Source of the DNA: Acidimicrobiaceae bacterium
GTDB taxonomy: Bacteria > Actinomycetota > Acidimicrobiia > Acidimicrobiales > Ilumatobacteraceae
DNA: 64,000 bases
Reading direction: 5' to 3'
NCBI GenBank assembly: GCA_947450115.1
Contig: CANFUE010000008.1
Coordinates: forward strand, 17,796 to 81,795
Each line of letters opens with the position of its first letter. Within the stretch, counting starts at the first letter, position 1. Shown here one piece after another: positions 18,595 through 27,230 of the stretch. The notes beneath the pieces are model-generated. The model was not told the DNA's origin and made no database searches. It saw nothing but the letters and a program-made list of their open reading frames with translations. The translations under genes and the position numbers were made by a program.

Positions 18595-19311
18595 ATGAAA
18601 ATTGCAGGTTCAGTTGTTTTAGTAACAGGAGCAAACCGAGGTCTTGGTGCTGAGTATGTTCGTCAATTGCTCGATCGTGGAGCGGCAAAGGTGTACGCCG
18701 CAGCGCGCAAGCCAGAAACAATCACTACTCCAGGAGTAGTGCCTATCAAGCTCGATGTAACGAGCGCTAGCGATATAGCTGCTGCCGTTGAGATGTGTGG
18801 CGACATCACGATGCTCATCAACAATGCTGGGGTAGTTATTGGCGGTCGCATTATGGCAGATCATGCTTTAGAGAATGCCAAGACCGAATTTGAAACCAAT
18901 GTCTGGGGCCCCTTCAACTTGTCGAAGTCATTTGCTCCCGCACTTGCTGTCAATGGCGGAGGTGTCATTGTGAATGTTTTGTCGGCAGTGTCGTGGCTCT
19001 CTATGAAAGAAGTTGCCACTTATGCGATGTCAAAGTCTGCAGCTTGGTCGATGACCAATGGTTTGCGCTTGGAGCTGGCACGTCAGGGAACGCTTGTTGT
19101 GGCTGTTCACCCGGCTTTCATTGATACCGATATGGCTGCCGGAGTCGATATGCCTAAGACATCCCCCCATCAAGTGGTGGAGCGTACTTTGGATGGCGTA
19201 GAGCAAGGTGTGCCTGAAGTGCTCGCCGACGATACATCGGTCTTTGTTAAAAACAGTTTGCCGAAGCACATCGAAACTTTCTATCCAAAAGTGGCAGCTC
19301 CTCGACCTTGA
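18595..19311 (+). CDS. Short-chain dehydrogenase/reductase
   Basis: This is a 238-residue SDR with the dinucleotide motif TGANRGLG (residues 11-18), NNAG near 80 and the catalytic YAMSK with an upstream Ser. The substrate is not readable. The ATG at 18595 is chosen because the frame upstream passes through the tRNA gene; GAGGGG lies about a dozen bases before the ATG. The TTGA overlap with the next gene suggests the L,D-transpeptidase is translated from the same message. Confidence 0.88.
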   Translation: MKIAGSVVLVTGANRGLGAEYVRQLLDRGAAKVYAAARKPETITTPGVVPIKLDVTSASDIAAAVEMCGDITMLINNAGVVIGGRIMADHALENAKTEFETNVWGPFNLSKSFAPALAVNGGGVIVNVLSAVSWLSMKEVATYAMSKSAAWSMTNGLRLELARQGTLVVAVHPAFIDTDMAAGVDMPKTSPHQVVERTLDGVEQGVPEVLADDTSVFVKNSLPKHIETFYPKVAAPRP

Positions 19312-20021
19312 GAGCTTCGGTAAAGATTGCCTTTTGCTTGGCGGTACTTCCGTCTCTTTTGCCAACAACGGCGCATGCCGATAACACGCCGGTTCTCAAC
19401 ATCACAGAGAACCTTGTTGGCAATGCGCAACAATTAGTTGTGGTCGAAAACGCTGTGAAAGAGAGCTCATTTGCCGCGTTGTCTGTCTACATCAAGAGTG
19501 ATCTGGGTTGGCGTAAACAATTCGGTTCCATCCTAGTTCGTATTGGCAGAAATGGCTTTTCTCAACATCATCGCGAAGGTGATGGCACCACGCCTATGGG
19601 CTCGTATGGGATTCCGTTAGTTTTCGGTATCGTGCCTGTTCCGGAAAATGGTTTCCCTTTTATTCGCATTCGTGAAAACTACTGTTGGGTTTTGCGTCAA
19701 ACGCAAAAAACATATAACACTCTTGTGAAGGGAAGTAAGTGCGCTAATGGCGACGAAGATCTTTATCGCATCGCTCATGGAGGCCCTTACAGGCGCGGCA
19801 TCGCGCTCGACTTCAATATGAACCCTATTGTTCGGGGTCATGGCGGCGCGATATTCATACATTCACATTCTTACTACGCATCGGGTAACACAAAGCCAAC
19901 TTCTGGGTGCGTCAGTATGACGAGTGCACAACTGCTACAGGTTCTGAAGCTCATTGATATCAAACTTCATACGAGAGTTATTTTGGGAACGAGAAATTAT
20001 TTAACCTCTTCAACTCGTTGA
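19308..20021 (+). CDS. Secreted L,D-transpeptidase-like protein (YkuD family)
   Basis: This is a 237-residue secreted protein. A signal peptide spans about residues 1-24 (ending near AHA). The catalytic YkuD pattern is present late in the protein: HSH (His185, His187) then SGCVSM with nucleophile Cys201. GDGTTPMGSYGIP matches the substrate-groove segment. Family members make 3-3 peptidoglycan crosslinks or amidate related bonds. The TTG start overlaps the SDR stop. Its last 44 bases overlap the convergent flavin oxidoreductase gene. Confidence 0.82.
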   Translation: MRASVKIAFCLAVLPSLLPTTAHADNTPVLNITENLVGNAQQLVVVENAVKESSFAALSVYIKSDLGWRKQFGSILVRIGRNGFSQHHREGDGTTPMGSYGIPLVFGIVPVPENGFPFIRIRENYCWVLRQTQKTYNTLVKGSKCANGDEDLYRIAHGGPYRRGIALDFNMNPIVRGHGGAIFIHSHSYYASGNTKPTSGCVSMTSAQLLQVLKLIDIKLHTRVILGTRNYLTSSTR

Positions 20022-20772
20022 AGTGTTGTTGCTCCGTCGTGAGAAAGATCACCCGATCAATGCCTTGGTCGACAAGTGGGGTAATGGCATCCTGATTCTC
20101 TGTGTGCTCCATGTTCCAAGGCATCCATACCGAGATGTTTGCCTGAGCTCCACTTTTCTTGGCTTCGTTTCTATAAGCAGCAATGATGGCAGCAAGGTTT
20201 TCGTGATTCCACCGAATATTGATGGCGCAGCTCATCTGTGCTGCCAAGAGAGCTAGCTGTGAACTGTTGACGCCAATCGTGACTGTCGGTTCCAGTGGGG
20301 GTGCAACGATGAGTGGAGTCGTATGTGTATTGCGCTGCCATATTGAGCGAATTGTTTGAACGGATTCCACAAGGTAAGCGTGCCTATCGGCCATTTTCCT
20401 TTGCAACTCGATCCCGAGGGAATGATGTTCTTCTGCAAATCGCGATGTTGGTGATGCTCCAGCACCAAGACCCAAAGTGAAGCGATTATTGCTCATGAAC
20501 TGCAGTGATGTAGCGCCTTGAGCAAGTACGGCAGGACGCCTGTTCACGACGTTTGCTACGAGTATGCCGAGTTGAAGAGACTTTGTTTTGGCTGCTAAGG
20601 CACCGAGTAGTACAAACGGGTCAAGCATGGGGTTAGCTGCGGTCTCTTGAAGCGCAGCAAAATGGTCGAGCACCCACAGTGTTTGGAATGGGCCATCGTC
20701 AATTACTTCAACTAATTCGCATAATTCTTCATAGGGAACAAGTGACTGATTGACATGAAGATCGAATATCAC
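19978..20772 (-). CDS. LLM-class flavin/F420-dependent oxidoreductase
   Basis: This is a 264-residue luciferase-like TIM barrel. Landmarks are TLWVLDHFA near residue 32, LQLGILVANVVNRRPAVLAQ and the NNRFTLGLGAG block near 95. It is shorter than the paralogues at 9010 and 30638, and fits small F420-dependent members, which is inference. The start is GTG 20772; no clear ribosome site is seen. It is divergent from the SRAP gene and overlaps the L,D-transpeptidase gene end by 44 bases. Confidence 0.75.
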   Translation of the reverse strand: MIFDLHVNQSLVPYEELCELVEVIDDGPFQTLWVLDHFAALQETAANPMLDPFVLLGALAAKTKSLQLGILVANVVNRRPAVLAQGATSLQFMSNNRFTLGLGAGASPTSRFAEEHHSLGIELQRKMADRHAYLVESVQTIRSIWQRNTHTTPLIVAPPLEPTVTIGVNSSQLALLAAQMSCAINIRWNHENLAAIIAAYRNEAKKSGAQANISVWMPWNMEHTENQDAITPLVDQGIDRVIFLTTEQQHFNELKRLNNFSFPK

Positions 20773-20800
20773 AATTACATTCTGCCGTAGATGGAGTGTT

Positions 20801-20806
20801 TATACT
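20801..20806 (+). promoter_or_regulatory. -10 box for leaderless SRAP mRNA
   Basis: TATACT, close to the sigma-70 consensus, lies exactly six bases before ATG 20813, with no ribosome site between. The transcript should begin at the start codon. Confidence 0.55.
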
Positions 20807-20812
20807 CGCCCT

Positions 20813-21511
20813 ATGTGTGGGCGATTGGTCATTACCAGTTCTGCTCTGGAGATTTCCGAACATTTTGGTTTCTCTGATGCTGATGCGCTGACGATTGAAA
20901 GCTCTGCGAATTTCAATGTTGCCCCCACCAGCCAACTGCTCTCTTTGCATCGCACAGGTGAAGATTCCATTTTAGAAGAAATGCATTGGGGGATGCAGCC
21001 ATTATGGCTTTCGCATCTCGAAGGTCGTACGCCTGTTATTAATGCCCGCGCAGAAACCATTACTGAAAAGCCAATGTTCAGAGATCTCACTGTTAGTGGG
21101 CGTTGTGTTGTTCCGGTGAACGGCTATTACGAGTGGCTCACTGCGCATCATGCACAACAAAAGATTCCCTATTTCATTTGCGCAAAGGACATGAATCTGA
21201 TGAACATGTGTGCGCTGTGGCATACGCGGATCATTGGTGAAACCGCAATAAAAGAAGTTGCCATCATTACTGTGGCTGCCAATGAGGGTCTGTCTGTTGT
21301 TCATCATCGCATGCCAGCAATTTTGGAGAATGCAAAGGTAGATGCATGGCTATCGGGTTCGGTCGATGAGTCGGTTCAACTATTGCAATCGTGGGCGGGT
21401 GATTCTTTGCATCTGCAGGAAGTTTCTACCAGGGTGAATGCCGTGCGTAATAATTCCTCAGACAATATTGCTCCGGTATCTACACAGGTGTTACCTACGT
21501 TGTTCGACTAA
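20813..21511 (+). CDS. SOS response-associated peptidase (SRAP/YedK/HMCES type)
   Basis: This is a 232-residue protein that crosslinks to abasic sites in single-stranded DNA and shields them. The catalytic Cys2 directly follows Met1 (MCGRL), so the start is certain. The other family residues are present: NARAET (Asn77, Glu81), YYEW (Glu107) and HHRMP (His164/His165). No LexA box was recognised next to it. Its stop overlaps the convergent HIT gene stop by four bases. Confidence 0.93.
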   Translation: MCGRLVITSSALEISEHFGFSDADALTIESSANFNVAPTSQLLSLHRTGEDSILEEMHWGMQPLWLSHLEGRTPVINARAETITEKPMFRDLTVSGRCVVPVNGYYEWLTAHHAQQKIPYFICAKDMNLMNMCALWHTRIIGETAIKEVAIITVAANEGLSVVHHRMPAILENAKVDAWLSGSVDESVQLLQSWAGDSLHLQEVSTRVNAVRNNSSDNIAPVSTQVLPTLFD

Positions 21512-21900
21512 AGCAATTGAGAAATTTTCTCAGCAAATTCGGCCAACTCGGCCTGGTTAACCGAAGCCGCAGCATTGCTGAAAGAAACGTCGTGCATTGA
21601 GGCGGCGGGAATGAGGTGAATGTGGCAGTGGGGAACTTCGAAACCAGCAATGATGAATGCAATTCGTTCGCAAGGAAAGATCTTCTTTTGCGCTGTGGCT
21701 ATGCGGTGAGCTGTAGCAAATAATTGTTGCCGCGTTGTTTCGTCTACGTCAGTCCACTCGTCAACTTCTTGGTTAGGTATGACGAGTACGTGTCCTTTGG
21801 CAATGGGGTTAATGGTCATGATGGCGAAAATATTTTTATCTTCATACACGAAATGTCCGGGTATTTTCCTTTGCAGTATGAGGCTAAAGACAGAACTCAT
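21508..21900 (-). CDS. HIT-family nucleotide hydrolase
   Basis: This is a 130-residue histidine-triad protein. The triad HCHIHLIP near residue 96 and the N-terminal VYEDKNIFAIM segment are typical of Hint/Fhit-like nucleoside phosphoramidate or dinucleotide hydrolases. The substrate is not readable. The ATG overlaps the stop of the upstream SDR gene by four bases (ATGA), so both are read from one message. Confidence 0.9.
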   Translation of the reverse strand: MSSVFSLILQRKIPGHFVYEDKNIFAIMTINPIAKGHVLVIPNQEVDEWTDVDETTRQQLFATAHRIATAQKKIFPCERIAFIIAGFEVPHCHIHLIPAASMHDVSFSNAAASVNQAELAEFAEKISQLL

Positions 21901-22727
21901 CCTGAGTAGCCACCTGTGACACTGAATACTTCTCCTGTGCAGTAAGACGCCTTTGAAGATGCAATAAAGGAGACCATCTCGGCAATTTCATCATCTGTTC
22001 CTAACCGACCGACGCCTATTTGGGAAACAATTGCCACCTTCATGAGTTCATTCATGGGGGCTAACAGTGGCGTATCGATATACCCAGGGCAAACAGCGTT
22101 CACGCGCACGCCCAATGGTGCGAGTTCTTGCGACTGAGACTTCGTCAAAGCAATGATGGCTGCTTTGGCGGTGGAGTAGTGAGGAGCCATGGCAGTTGGA
22201 CGTAGACCCAGCACTGAGGAAATATTGACGATGCTTCCTGAGCGTTGCGGAGTCATGTAGCGCGCAGCGGCGCGACAGCCATAGAAAGTTCCATACAGGT
22301 GTACTTTCAACATGTGGTCCCATTCTGCGTCGGTCATGTCGGTAATGACGTTGAGAGGAGTTGTCGCAGCGACATTGTCTTCTAACCGCAGCATCTGGTT
22401 GGCAACAGCAGTGGCGAATCGCTCTTCGTTGGGAATGGGTGCGATGCCCGCGTTATTGATGAATACATCAATTTTTCCAAAAAGATTCACTGCATGTGCG
22501 GCCAGTGCATCGACATCTTCCGATTTGGTCACATCACATTTGATACTGGAGCCGTCGAGCGAGGTGGATAACTTGCGGGCAGCTTCCTCGGCGATGTCTC
22601 CAATGACAATGTGTGCCCCACGCTGCGCAAATAAATGTGCAAAGCGAGCCCCCAGGCCCGATGCGCCACCTGTAACTACAACAACCTGTCCAACATGCTC
22701 TGTATTGGTTTTCTCATTTGCCGTCAT
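21897..22727 (-). CDS. Short-chain dehydrogenase/reductase with internal insertion
   Basis: This is a 276-residue SDR with TGGASGLG near residue 18, NNAG near 90 and catalytic YSTAKAA. Between NNAG and the next helix there is an insertion of about 30 residues (NEERFATAVANQ...). I start at ATG 22727: TATTGT lies six bases upstream, and the longer frame to 22910 would run through the divergent gene. The C-terminal YCTGEVFSVTGGYSG closes the fold. Substrate unknown. Confidence 0.85.
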   Translation of the reverse strand: MTANEKTNTEHVGQVVVVTGGASGLGARFAHLFAQRGAHIVIGDIAEEAARKLSTSLDGSSIKCDVTKSEDVDALAAHAVNLFGKIDVFINNAGIAPIPNEERFATAVANQMLRLEDNVAATTPLNVITDMTDAEWDHMLKVHLYGTFYGCRAAARYMTPQRSGSIVNISSVLGLRPTAMAPHYSTAKAAIIALTKSQSQELAPLGVRVNAVCPGYIDTPLLAPMNELMKVAIVSQIGVGRLGTDDEIAEMVSFIASSKASYCTGEVFSVTGGYSG

Positions 22728-22758
22728 CTCGCCACAATAGCGGTCTAATGTCAGGGGT

Positions 22759-23352
22759 ATGTCAGAGCTCTTCACGAAGAAAAGTATGTTGACCTTTCCG
22801 AATCTCATTTCACTTGTACGGCTGCTGTGTCTTCCGGTCTTTTTGTGGGCACTTTTCGGGCGCGACTCGCGGTTGGCTGCGGGTCTTTTTCTCGGGGCTC
22901 TTGGTGCCACCGATTGGATCGATGGTTATGTTGCTCGGCGTTTCAACCAAGTGTCAGCCCTCGGAGCCATATTGGACCCAACGGTTGACAGGCTCTTATT
23001 CATCGTTGGTCTTGTGGCGCTCGGCATCAACGGAGCCGTGCCTTGGGTAATTGCCGGGCTTATTTTGTTTCGTGAGGCAGGTATCGGGCTTTTGATGGTG
23101 GTGGCAACTGCCTTTGGGATGGAACGTTTTTCTGTGTCCTATCTTGGCAAATGGGCAACTTTTATATTGATGTTTGCCGTTCCTGGCCTCACCCTCGGGC
23201 GAAGTGGTATTGCGGTGGACAATCTCTTCCTTGTCGTTGGCTGGTTACTCGTCGTGCCAGGGCTATTTTTGAGTTATCTCACAGCATGGCGCTACGTACC
23301 GGCTGTTGTTGAGCATCTCCGCGCCGGTAGAGCGGGGAGAAGTACCATATGA
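22759..23352 (+). CDS. CDP-alcohol phosphatidyltransferase (PgsA-like)
   Basis: This is a 197-residue membrane enzyme with several hydrophobic helices. The CDP-alcohol motif DG-x2-AR-x8-G-x3-D-x3-D is complete (DGYVARR ... GAILDPTVD, residues about 54-77). It transfers a phosphatidyl group from CDP-diacylglycerol, probably to glycerol-3-phosphate, but phosphatidylinositol-phosphate or cardiolipin synthesis cannot be excluded. It is the first gene of a block with gcvH, FHA and two MerR genes, in the order I recall for mycobacterial pgsA2. The stop overlaps gcvH by four bases. Confidence 0.88.
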   Translation: MSELFTKKSMLTFPNLISLVRLLCLPVFLWALFGRDSRLAAGLFLGALGATDWIDGYVARRFNQVSALGAILDPTVDRLLFIVGLVALGINGAVPWVIAGLILFREAGIGLLMVVATAFGMERFSVSYLGKWATFILMFAVPGLTLGRSGIAVDNLFLVVGWLLVVPGLFLSYLTAWRYVPAVVEHLRAGRAGRSTI

Positions 23353-23735
23353 AGATGAACATTCCTGAAGACCTCCGCTACAGCGCCGACCATGAATGGG
23401 CCAAGTTGAGCGGAAATTGCATTCGCATTGGCATCACCGACTATGCACAAGATGCGCTCGGCGATGTTGTTTTTGTCCAGATCCCAACAGTTGGGGCTGT
23501 TGTTGCTTCGGGGCAAAGCTTTTCAGAAGTAGAAAGCACGAAATCGGTCTCCGATATTTATGCGCCTTTGTCGGGAACAGTGTCTCAGGTGAACGATGCT
23601 CTCGTTCAGAACCCCGAGTTATTGAACTCCGATCCGTATGGAGACGGATGGATCTGCGAAATAGAACTGTCAGATTCTGCCCAATTTGAACAATTGTTAT
23701 CTAGTTCCGCCTATCAAAATCTTATTGGCGGTTAG
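23349..23735 (+). CDS. gcvH: Glycine cleavage system H protein
   Basis: This is the lipoyl carrier that shuttles the aminomethyl group between the P, T and L proteins. The lipoylation motif ESTKSVSDIYAP holds Lys65. The length of 128 residues is standard. The ATG overlaps the upstream phosphatidyltransferase stop (ATGA). It lies far from gcvP and has no riboswitch of its own; gcvT follows after four genes. Confidence 0.96.
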   Translation: MKMNIPEDLRYSADHEWAKLSGNCIRIGITDYAQDALGDVVFVQIPTVGAVVASGQSFSEVESTKSVSDIYAPLSGTVSQVNDALVQNPELLNSDPYGDGWICEIELSDSAQFEQLLSSSAYQNLIGG

Positions 23736-23737
23736 TA

Positions 23738-24229
23738 ATGGCATACGTGTACTGCAACAGGTGTTCACACCGTAATCCACCCAAAGCAGCATTTTGCTCT
23801 GTGTGTGGTGCAGTGCTCGACAGCACTTCTGACCGAACAATCACCCTGACACGCGTAGATGCGCTACAAGAATCCTCATCACATAGTGATGACATTGTGT
23901 TTCACACCGCCGAGGTGCCCGTTGGGGGAGCAGTGCTTGTATCTCGCACAGGGGAGCAGTACGGCGATCGTTTTGCGCTTGTTGCTGGCTCCACCAATAT
24001 CGGCCGCCATCCGCAGTCCGATATCCCACTCGACGACATCACGGTCTCTCGCCGTCATGCTCAAGTTATTTTCCATGAAGGTAAGTACAAAGTGAGAGAC
24101 GTGGGTTCTTTGAATGGAACATACGTCAATCAACAGCGAGTGGACGAGGTTGTGCTCGCTCATGGAGATGAAGTGCAAATAGGAAAATTCCATCTCGTTT
24201 TTTTTGATCGGACAATGGAAAATGCCTGA
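23738..24229 (+). CDS. GarA-like FHA-domain protein with N-terminal zinc ribbon
   Basis: This is a 163-residue signalling protein. Residues 6-23 form a zinc ribbon (CNRC ... CSVC). Residues about 80-157 form an FHA domain with GR (89-90), SRRH (104-107) and NGT (125-127), the phosphothreonine-binding residues. Position between gcvH and a MerR gene matches mycobacterial garA, which controls glutamate and 2-oxoglutarate metabolism. The GarA ETTS phosphorylation motif is not present; a Thr-rich stretch RTITLTR (residues 33-39) stands at that place instead. Confidence 0.87.
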   Translation: MAYVYCNRCSHRNPPKAAFCSVCGAVLDSTSDRTITLTRVDALQESSSHSDDIVFHTAEVPVGGAVLVSRTGEQYGDRFALVAGSTNIGRHPQSDIPLDDITVSRRHAQVIFHEGKYKVRDVGSLNGTYVNQQRVDEVVLAHGDEVQIGKFHLVFFDRTMENA

Positions 24230-25133
24230 ACGAAACTATAAAAGCATCGGTGAAGTGCTCGGACTTCTTCTTGAAGAGTTTCCGAATGTCACAATTTCCA
24301 AGATCCGTTTTTTAGAAAGTCAAGGGCTTATTGAGCCTGAGCGGACTGCTTCTGGATACCGGAAGTTCTCTGACTCTGAAGTTGATCGTTTGAAATATAT
24401 TTTGCGCGAACAAGAGACCAACTATCTTCCGTTGCGAGTGATACGCGATCGACTCGATGAATCAGGCGCAGTGCCGCGCGACCCCACTAACCCAGTGAGT
24501 CAACTTCCTCGTTCGCTTCGAGAGTCAAGTGTTACCGACGTCAGCCAAGACCTTCCTCGGGTGCGTGTATTGACAGCGGTCGACAGTGAGCACCGAAATC
24601 CCGGTGCTTCGAGCGATGTCGACGAAACGGGTGATTACGCCATCGTAGATCCGGAAGTAGTTGCTCAAAGTGAAAGAGCCCATCCCACCTCTCGGCGTCC
24701 GGCTTTACGTGTAGCTGAGACTCCCAAAAATGAGCAAATACATGATGCAATTGGTCCAATTTCACGAGAAGCATTGATGGAGTTCTCTGGTTTGTTAGCA
24801 AGTGATGTAGATGCTTTAGAACAATTTGGATTACTGGTTTCTAAGCCAGTTGGTGGAGAGATCTTCTATGAAGGTAATGCACGCGAGGTCGCGACTATCG
24901 CTAAAGGTTTTCTCGATCTTGGTATTGAAATCCGGCATTTAAAGTCATGGCGATTAGCTGCGGAAAGGGAAGCAACTCTGTTTGAGCAGCGATTAATGCC
25001 TCTATTGCGGCAGAGAAACCCTGCTGCGCGGGAACAATCTCTCGAGATTCTCGATGCGCTTGTGATGAACGCAGGGAATTTACGTGAAGTATTGGTTCGC
25101 CAGGCCATCCAGCAATTTATAGATCCGCGTTAG
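24222..25133 (+). CDS. MerR-family transcriptional regulator (FtsR/Rv1828-like)
   Basis: This is a 303-residue regulator. The N-terminal winged helix-turn-helix (KSIGEVLGLLLEEFPNVTISKIRFLESQGLI, seen as consecutive short blocks, with ERTASGYRKFSDSEV) is followed by a linker and a long C-terminal helical domain. Length and position match the actinobacterial Rv1828/FtsR type, which has a role in cell division in some species; that role here is inference. I start at ATG 24222, overlapping the FHA gene by eight bases; a TTG at 24204 is the alternative. Confidence 0.85.
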   Translation: MPERNYKSIGEVLGLLLEEFPNVTISKIRFLESQGLIEPERTASGYRKFSDSEVDRLKYILREQETNYLPLRVIRDRLDESGAVPRDPTNPVSQLPRSLRESSVTDVSQDLPRVRVLTAVDSEHRNPGASSDVDETGDYAIVDPEVVAQSERAHPTSRRPALRVAETPKNEQIHDAIGPISREALMEFSGLLASDVDALEQFGLLVSKPVGGEIFYEGNAREVATIAKGFLDLGIEIRHLKSWRLAAEREATLFEQRLMPLLRQRNPAAREQSLEILDALVMNAGNLREVLVRQAIQQFIDPR

Positions 25134-25154
25134 GCAGACTCGTCAGGGCTCAGG

Positions 25155-25160
25155 TAATCT
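25155..25160 (+). promoter_or_regulatory. Putative -10 box for leaderless DUF151 mRNA
   Basis: TAATCT lies six bases (TTTCCC) before ATG 25167. No ribosome site can be seen in the intervening bases. Confidence 0.45.
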
Positions 25161-25166
25161 TTTCCC

Positions 25167-25664
25167 ATGCAAGAGCTTGACGTTGTGGGTGTGCGAATTG
25201 AGATGCCTACGAACGCAACGGTGCTTGTATTGCGCGAGCAAATTGAACCTCATCGCGTGATGACTTTGTACATCGGTGGTCCAGAAGCCTCTGCAATTCA
25301 TGCGGCTTTAGAAGGCATCGAACCCCCACGACCCCTCACTCATGATCTGTGTATCGCAATTATTGAAAACTTCGGTAGCGACATTGAAAAAGTGCTCATT
25401 ACGGAAGTGAAAAATGAAACGTATTACGCCGAGATCCATTTTGTATCTCGCAGAGAAGTAGAGCCAGTCTCGGCTCGACCCTCAGATGCCGTAGCTCTTG
25501 CTTTGAGGGTCAATTGCCCAATCTACGTCTCAGATGACTTGCTGGAACAAGTTGGGAAGATTGTTGGTCAAGACCTTGCTGTGGAACAGGACAGCGAAAA
25601 CGAGATCATAGATGAATTCAAGGATTTCATCGAAAATGTCAGCCCAGAAGACTTCTTCGACTGA
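25167..25664 (+). CDS. Bifunctional nuclease family protein (DUF151/BFN)
   Basis: This is a 165-residue DUF151 protein. The conserved core is visible: LYIGGPEASAIHAALEG, RPLTHDLC, and SARPSDAVALALR near residue 110. Plant relatives have DNase/RNase activity; the bacterial function is unclear. An acidic C-terminal tail (residues 140-165) follows the fold. The gene stands between two MerR genes as in mycobacteria. Confidence 0.9.
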   Translation: MQELDVVGVRIEMPTNATVLVLREQIEPHRVMTLYIGGPEASAIHAALEGIEPPRPLTHDLCIAIIENFGSDIEKVLITEVKNETYYAEIHFVSRREVEPVSARPSDAVALALRVNCPIYVSDDLLEQVGKIVGQDLAVEQDSENEIIDEFKDFIENVSPEDFFD

Positions 25665-25704
25665 CTGTTGTTGCATGCTGCAAGAGATCGTAGGCTAGAG
25701 ACCT

Positions 25705-26166
25705 ATGGCAGGGTTCAGCGGTACTAAGGCAGCTCACATTGTGGGCATTTCATACCGCCAACTCGATTACTGGGCTCGTACAAATTTGGTTGTTCCTTCG
25801 TTCACCGCGGCAACAGGGAGCGGCACGCGTCGAGAATATTCTTACGGTGACCTTCTTGAACTAAAGGTTATTAAGAATCTTTTAGACGCTGGAATCAAGT
25901 TGGAATCCGTACGTGAAGTTTTTCGGTACATGCGCAACAATTTAAATACCGATGTCGCTTCTGCACATGTTGTCATTAGTGGTTCGTCAGTTGTCTTTTG
26001 TGATGGCGAAAATCTCATCGACGTATTACGCAATGGTCAAGGTGTTCTCAACGTGCTGCCTTTGTCTGGAGTAAAAGATTCCATCGATACAGAAATTAAA
26101 TCGATGGGCTGGCAGGTCGTTGATGATGTTGCGGGTCCAATAACTACTCGTGTAGTTGGACTCTAG
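25705..26166 (+). CDS. MerR-family transcriptional regulator, second copy
   Basis: This is a 153-residue regulator. The helix-turn-helix includes HIVGISYRQLDYWART and RREYSYGDLLELK, followed by a dimer helix (DAGIKLESVREVFRY) and a short C-terminal domain. It is shorter than the MerR at 24222 and matches the second MerR of the conserved cluster (Rv1830-like). A TAGGCT box lies eight bases before the ATG. It may govern the glycine-cleavage or lipid genes around it, which is untested. Confidence 0.85.
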   Translation: MAGFSGTKAAHIVGISYRQLDYWARTNLVVPSFTAATGSGTRREYSYGDLLELKVIKNLLDAGIKLESVREVFRYMRNNLNTDVASAHVVISGSSVVFCDGENLIDVLRNGQGVLNVLPLSGVKDSIDTEIKSMGWQVVDDVAGPITTRVVGL

Positions 26167-26180
26167 AAGTTTGTCGTTGC

Positions 26181-27230
26181 GTGCGTAGTACTGCACTGAT
26201 CGACGCGCATCGCAATCTTGGAGCCAAACTGGTTGAATTCGGTGGGTGGGAAATGCCTATTTCGTACCCAACCGGAACCATTGCAGAACATTTGGCGTGT
26301 CGGCAATCGGTTGTTGTCTTCGATGTCTCACATTTAGGAACTGTTCGCGTTCAAGGTCCCGATGCGTTTGGCTCGCTGCAAAATATTTTGTCGAACGATC
26401 TTCGAAAAATCGCACCAGGTAAAACTCAATACACACATCTCCTTGATCCTGATTCTGGAGATGTTCTTGACGACATCATTGTGTGGTGGGTTTCAGAGGA
26501 GATTTTCGATGTAATGCCTAATGCTTCAAATACGGAACGCGTCGTAAAATATCTAGGCGGCACAGACACCACCGAGACGCGTTGTGTTATTGCACTGCAA
26601 GGACCACAAGCACGCAAAACGATGAGAGCTATTTCTGATGAGGCAAGTGCAGTGGCCCGCAATCATGTGCAGTCAATCGAACTTATGGGAAGTAGTTGCG
26701 TTGTCGCTGGTACGGGATATACAGGGGAAGACGGAATCGAGATCGCAGTTCCACTCTCCGTCGCTTCAGAACTGTGGAACGAACTCATCGGTCATGGTGC
26801 CATAGCCGCTGGCCTTGGAGCCCGCGACACGCTGCGTCTAGAGGCTGGGCTTCCACTGCATGGTCATGAACTAGGTAACGGATGCACTTCGCTACAGGCC
26901 AATCTCGGATGGGTCATCGGATGGAATAAAGATCAATTTCAAGGCAGAGAAGCTGTGTTGAAAGAAAAGGAATCAGGCGTTGCCAAGAAGCTCGTTGGGA
27001 TCGCAACGCAAGGGCGACGTCCCCCACGCGAGGGTAGTCAGATCATCAAAAACGGATCCATTGTTGGTGTGGTGACGAGTGGAAATTTCTCACCCATGCT
27101 GGAACACGGAATTGCGTTGGGTTTTGTGGACCCTGGCATAGAACAAGGCGACAATATTTCAGTTGACGTCAGGGGCACCGAATTAGAGGGCTCGGTGGTT
27201 CCTTACCCATTCTATAAAAGAACGCACTAA
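26181..27230 (+). CDS. gcvT: Glycine cleavage system T protein (aminomethyltransferase)
   Basis: This enzyme transfers the methylene group from lipoyl-bound aminomethyl to tetrahydrofolate. The 349-residue protein shows LGAKLVEFGGWEMPISY at the N-terminus, the SHLGTVRVQGPDA block (Asp of the folate site), TGYTGEDG and RDTLRLEAGLPLHG. The start is GTG 26181, 14 bases after the MerR stop. It converges on the small gene at 27227 with a four-base stop overlap. Confidence 0.95.
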   Translation: MRSTALIDAHRNLGAKLVEFGGWEMPISYPTGTIAEHLACRQSVVVFDVSHLGTVRVQGPDAFGSLQNILSNDLRKIAPGKTQYTHLLDPDSGDVLDDIIVWWVSEEIFDVMPNASNTERVVKYLGGTDTTETRCVIALQGPQARKTMRAISDEASAVARNHVQSIELMGSSCVVAGTGYTGEDGIEIAVPLSVASELWNELIGHGAIAAGLGARDTLRLEAGLPLHGHELGNGCTSLQANLGWVIGWNKDQFQGREAVLKEKESGVAKKLVGIATQGRRPPREGSQIIKNGSIVGVVTSGNFSPMLEHGIALGFVDPGIEQGDNISVDVRGTELEGSVVPYPFYKRTH

